Shown one piece after another: positions 61,444-64,000 of a stretch of 64,000 bases of DNA. The stretch is from Bradyrhizobium sp. 1(2017) (GTDB lineage: Bacteria > Pseudomonadota > Alphaproteobacteria > Rhizobiales > Xanthobacteraceae), in contig NZ_CP050022.2 of assembly GCF_011602485.2 (NCBI RefSeq), forward strand, positions 1,756,001 to 1,820,000, written 5' to 3'. The notes under the pieces are model-generated. The model did not search any database. It was given only the letters and a program-made list of their open reading frames with translations, and was not told the origin of the DNA. The position numbers and the translations under genes were made by a program. Each line of letters starts with the position of its first letter. Position 1 is the stretch's first letter.

Positions 61444-62338
61444 CATCCTGCTCGTCGCGACGCCGCCGGCCGCTGCCGAGACCAAGCTGTTCGAAAGCGT
61501 GCAGGTGACGCCGGCGGGCGAGTATACCTTCGGCATCGAAGGGCCTGCCGCCGATCTCGACGGCAACCTCTTCGTGGTCAATTTCGGCAAGCCCGGCACC
61601 ATCGGCCGGCTGCCGGCCGGCGGCACGGCGTCGGAGTTGTTCACGGTGCTGCCCGAAGGCAGCGTCGGCAACGCCATCCGTTTCGATCGCATCGGCACCA
61701 TGTTCATTGCCGACTACAAGAAGCACAACATCTTCGCGATCCCGAAGGGTACGGCAGTGCCGGCCGTCTGGTTTCATTCCGACGAGATGAACCAGCCCAA
61801 CGACATCACGATCGCGCGCGACGGCACGATCTATGCGAGCGATCCGAATTGGAAAGGCCGGGAAGGCTATATCTGGCGCATTGCGAAGGGCATCGACGGC
61901 AGAGTGCAGGGGCAGGTCATGTCGGCGCCGCGCGCGATGGGCACCACCAATGGCATCGATCTCAGCCCGGACGGCAAGACTCTCTATGTCGGCGAATCCA
62001 GCAGCGGCCAGATCTGGTCCTATGGCATCCGGGGCAACGATCTCGTCGACGCAAAGCTCGTCAAGTCGTTCCAGCCCGACAGCATCGACGGCCTGCGCAC
62101 CGACGTCACCGGCCGTCTCTATGTGGCGCGCATTCTCAAGGGGGCGATCGCGCTGCTGAAGCCCAACGGCGTGGTCGAGCGCGAGATCGCGCTCCGGGCC
62201 AAGGAGCCGACCAATCTCGCCTTCGGCGGTGGTGACGGCAAATCCGTCTTCGTCACCCAGCGTCAGGGCGGCTTCATCGAATCCTTCCGCACCGACCAGC
62301 CCGGCCGCGAGCACTGTCTCCAGCGCGGCCGCTGCTGA
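61400..62338 (+). CDS. SMP-30/gluconolactonase-like exported beta-propeller protein
   Basis: 312 residues: signal peptide (about 1-26, LCSSILLVATPPAAAET), then a six-bladed propeller of the SMP-30/LRE type. Metal-site segments resemble gluconolactonase: FGIEGPAADLDGNLFVVNFG (first Glu), NQPNDITIARDGTIYASDPN (Asn and Asp) and TTNGIDLSPDGKTLYVGESS. Starts inside the 3' end of the preceding gene (44-base overlap), so the two are translationally coupled: an oxidase yielding a lactone plus a lactonase opening it would be coherent. Confidence 0.85.
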   Translation: MAITSGRNFWCLCSSILLVATPPAAAETKLFESVQVTPAGEYTFGIEGPAADLDGNLFVVNFGKPGTIGRLPAGGTASELFTVLPEGSVGNAIRFDRIGTMFIADYKKHNIFAIPKGTAVPAVWFHSDEMNQPNDITIARDGTIYASDPNWKGREGYIWRIAKGIDGRVQGQVMSAPRAMGTTNGIDLSPDGKTLYVGESSSGQIWSYGIRGNDLVDAKLVKSFQPDSIDGLRTDVTGRLYVARILKGAIALLKPNGVVEREIALRAKEPTNLAFGGGDGKSVFVTQRQGGFIESFRTDQPGREHCLQRGRC

Positions 62339-62385
62339 GCATGATCTGGAAAAGTGTGCAGCGGTTTTCCGGAAAGATCATGCTC
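62337..62385. repeat. Palindromic Rhizobiales repeat overlapping a stop codon
   Basis: GAGCATGATCTGGAAAAGTG and CGGTTTTCCGGAAAGATCATGCTC read as imperfect inverted halves. The same unit is frequent in Bradyrhizobium genomes. Its first bases form part of the SMP-30 gene stop (62336-62338). Confidence 0.7.
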
Positions 62386-62526
62386 AAGTGAAAAGAACGT
62401 TCGGACGATCTGCTTCCGGCGCAGAGCCGCGCGACAGGTGCGGCATTCTTCTTGCTTGCATCTGGGCGCTGCGGGGACCAAGACTTTCGTGGCACGTCAA
62501 GAGAACCGCGACCACGGAGTATTTGA

Positions 62527-63552
62527 GTGAAAGCCGTCCATACCGAGCTGCACCGCAGCCATGATCCGCAATTCTTCCTGGTTCGCGGCGTCGTCAAGCG
62601 CACCACCGAGCAGCCCGAGCGTGCCGATCGCCTGCTCAAGGGACTGAAGGACGGCAAGCATCAACTGGTCGAGCCGACGATGTTCGGGCAGGGGCCTCGC
62701 GCGCGAATTCACAGCCCGGAATATCTGTCCTTCCTGAGTGAAGCCTGGGACGCCTGGACGGCGCTTGGCGATTCCGGCCCGGAGATGATCGGCAACATCC
62801 ATCCGGTGCGCCACGCTGCGACCTATCCCACCCACATCGTCGGCAAGCTTGGCTGGCACACCGCCGATACCGCAGCGCCCATCGGCCCCGGCACCTGGGC
62901 CGCCGCTTGCGCCGCGACCGACGTCGCGGTCACGGCGGCGCAGATGGTGATGGACGGCGAGGACGCGACCTATGCCCTTTGCCGTCCGCCCGGCCATCAC
63001 GCCTATCGCGACATGGCCGGCGGCTTCTGCTTCCTCAACAACAGCGCGATCGCGGCGGCGCATCTACGGCAGAAGCACGAGCGCGTCGTCATCCTCGATG
63101 TCGACGTCCATCACGGCAACGGCACGCAGGGAATCTTCTATGCGCGGCCGGACGTCTACACGATCTCGATCCATGCCGATCCAGTCGCCTATTATCCATA
63201 TGTGTGGGGTTATGCCCATGAGCGCGGCGAGGGGCCCGGCCTCGGCGCCAATCTCAACATCCCGCTGGCCATTGGCACCGGCGATGACGCCTACATGCAG
63301 GCGCTGGACGTCGCGCGCAGGGCGATCGAATCCTTTGCGCCGGGCGCGCTCGTCATCGCGCTCGGCCTGGATGCCTCCGAGCACGATCCGCTGAAGGGAT
63401 TGGCGGTCACCACGCCGGGCTTCCGCCGCATCGGCCGAGCCATCGCGAAGATGGGCCTGCCGACCGTGTTCGTGCAGGAGGGCGGTTATCTCTCGGATAT
63501 CCTCGGCGCAAACCTGACCTCGGTGCTGGCAGGGTTCGAAGAGGCGCGGTGA
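62527..63552 (+). CDS. Acetylpolyamine amidohydrolase (histone deacetylase family)
   Basis: 341 residues from a GTG at 62527, exactly the length of Mycoplana ramosa APAH. The zinc site and catalytic residues line up with that enzyme: His157-His158 in RPPGHHAYRD, Asp193 and His195 in LDVDVHHGNGTQ, Asp282 in LGLDASEHDP, and Tyr321 in QEGGYLSD. The enzyme removes acetyl groups from N-acetylputrescine, -cadaverine or -spermidine. The GRARIHSPEYLSF insert fits the APAH subgroup that dimerises over the active site. It supports a polyamine theme for this part of the window. Confidence 0.92.
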   Translation: MKAVHTELHRSHDPQFFLVRGVVKRTTEQPERADRLLKGLKDGKHQLVEPTMFGQGPRARIHSPEYLSFLSEAWDAWTALGDSGPEMIGNIHPVRHAATYPTHIVGKLGWHTADTAAPIGPGTWAAACAATDVAVTAAQMVMDGEDATYALCRPPGHHAYRDMAGGFCFLNNSAIAAAHLRQKHERVVILDVDVHHGNGTQGIFYARPDVYTISIHADPVAYYPYVWGYAHERGEGPGLGANLNIPLAIGTGDDAYMQALDVARRAIESFAPGALVIALGLDASEHDPLKGLAVTTPGFRRIGRAIAKMGLPTVFVQEGGYLSDILGANLTSVLAGFEEAR

Positions 63553-63580
63553 AGTCTCTTTCGCCTCCGCCCGCGCAGGT

Positions 63581-63666
63581 CGTCATGCCCGGGCTTGTCG
63601 CCGGCATCCACGATCTTTGTTCGGCGCGGCGACGCGCGGATGGCCGGGACAAGCCCGGCCATGACG
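63581..63666. repeat. Palindromic repeat, class 3
   Basis: Outer arms CGTCATGCCCGGGCTTGTC and GACAAGCCCGGCCATGACG (one mismatch) surround inner CCGGCATCCAC and GCGGATGGCCGG. Between the convergent amidohydrolase and monooxygenase genes. Confidence 0.75.
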
Positions 63667-63698
63667 ATTGCGGAGAATTCGGAAAGTAAGGCGAGAGC

Positions 63699-64000
63699 TC
63701 AAAACATCCCGCTCGCCGCGAGCGCCTTTCGGACGTGCTGCATCTCGGTCTCGTCGGCGACCATGTCGAGCATGATCGTGGTCAGGCCCCTCGCCGCAAA
63801 TTCCCTCAGCTTCGTGCCGATCTCGGTGTAGCTGCCGACCAGATACGGACAGTCGGCCTGGAAGGTCAGGAACGGCAGGAGCCAGTAGCCATTGTCGGCA
63901 AGCTCGGCGTTCTGGCCGGCATAGAGGTGGCGCTTCCATACGGAGTCGGTATTTTCCACGGTGAGCGCGAGCAGCTCGCGATCATCGACGTTGTCGCGAA
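63699..64000 (-). CDS. LLM-class flavin-dependent oxidoreductase (partial, runs off the window)
   Basis: C-terminal 100 residues of a luciferase-like monooxygenase; the 5' part lies beyond the right edge. Readable segments: RDNVDDRELLALTVENTDSV, AELADNGYWLLPFLTFQADC, YLVGSYTEIGTKLREFAARG and LTTIMLDMVADETEMQHVRK. The last two are the typical end of alkanesulfonate monooxygenase-like enzymes. The substrate cannot be deduced. Confidence 0.8.
   Translation of the reverse strand, partial: RDNVDDRELLALTVENTDSVWKRHLYAGQNAELADNGYWLLPFLTFQADCPYLVGSYTEIGTKLREFAARGLTTIMLDMVADETEMQHVRKALAASGMF

Overview
The window looks like a chromosomal piece of a Bradyrhizobium-type alphaproteobacterium (order Hyphomicrobiales). 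The evidence is the high GC and codon use of the core genes, a ChpT/CheA/CtrA/flagellar neighbourhood, EipA-like DUF1134 and DUF6894 proteins, and dispersed palindromic repeats of a kind common in Bradyrhizobium intergenic DNA. Genus is an inference; no rRNA is present.

Layout. (1) 1-6.9 kb is an accessory, AT-richer region ending at a tRNA-Val(CAC) whose 3' end faces it. It holds a truncated serine recombinase, a decayed zinc-ribbon gene, an unknown gene coupled to an SRAP/HMCES-type protein, exported hypothetical proteins, a thermonuclease, a 54-aa zinc-ribbon protein, a DUF3833 protein and an XRE regulator. (2) 7-10.6 kb is core: a membrane-anchored coiled-coil protein, a DUF1134 protein, a YHS-domain protein and CysQ. 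(3) 10.8-17.6 kb is a chemotaxis operon: chpT, a hybrid cheA, cheW, cheY, cheB, cheR. (4) 17.8-19.7 kb is a reverse-strand trio: DUF350 membrane protein, Ser-rich YgiB/YjfM-like protein, glutathionylspermidine-synthase-like ATP-grasp ligase. (5) 19.8-22.9 kb has ctrA divergent from fliI-fliJ, with seven GANTC sites in the shared upstream region. flhA lies apart at 34.2-36.4 kb. (6) 23-27.3 kb: ECF sigma/anti-sigma pair, AraC-type regulator, NADH dehydrogenase-like flavoprotein. (7) 27.4-33.9 kb is a second accessory, repeat-rich stretch: VOC protein, lipoprotein, two immunity-like genes (one SUKH), GNAT acetyltransferase, hypotheticals, a short dispersed motif and a larger non-coding repeat.

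(8) 36.7-41.1 kb is a reverse-strand copper-handling operon: His-rich Cys/Met protein, lipoprotein, TolC-family lipoprotein, multicopper oxidase, cupredoxin, CusF-like protein. (9) 41.2-47.7 kb: MFS transporter, DUF4864 protein, and a TetR regulator divergent from a three-subunit molybdenum hydroxylase of the PaoABC/XDH type. (10) 48-63.6 kb is rich in amine, D-amino acid and polyamine functions: two XRE-cupin regulators, an omega-amino acid:pyruvate aminotransferase, DadA, a polar amino-acid-type ABC transporter, a PuuB-like oxidase, a gamma-glutamyltransferase-like enzyme, an enoyl-CoA hydratase/isomerase and an acetylpolyamine amidohydrolase. Interleaved are a DUF6894 pair and a beta-propeller/cytochrome c protein followed by an SMP-30-like protein. 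A luciferase-like monooxygenase gene runs off the right edge.

How they work together. CheA/W/Y/B/R and FliI/FliJ/FlhA serve motility, and CtrA with ChpT ties motility to the cell cycle. The right third reads as uptake and deamination of amines or polyamines under cupin-domain repressors. The copper operon detoxifies periplasmic copper. The most unusual signals are the cloverleaf-like repeats with covarying arms (17.6, 36.6, 51.4 kb), the GANTC cluster upstream of ctrA, the unknown/SRAP gene pair in the tRNA-linked region, and the ATP-grasp trio.
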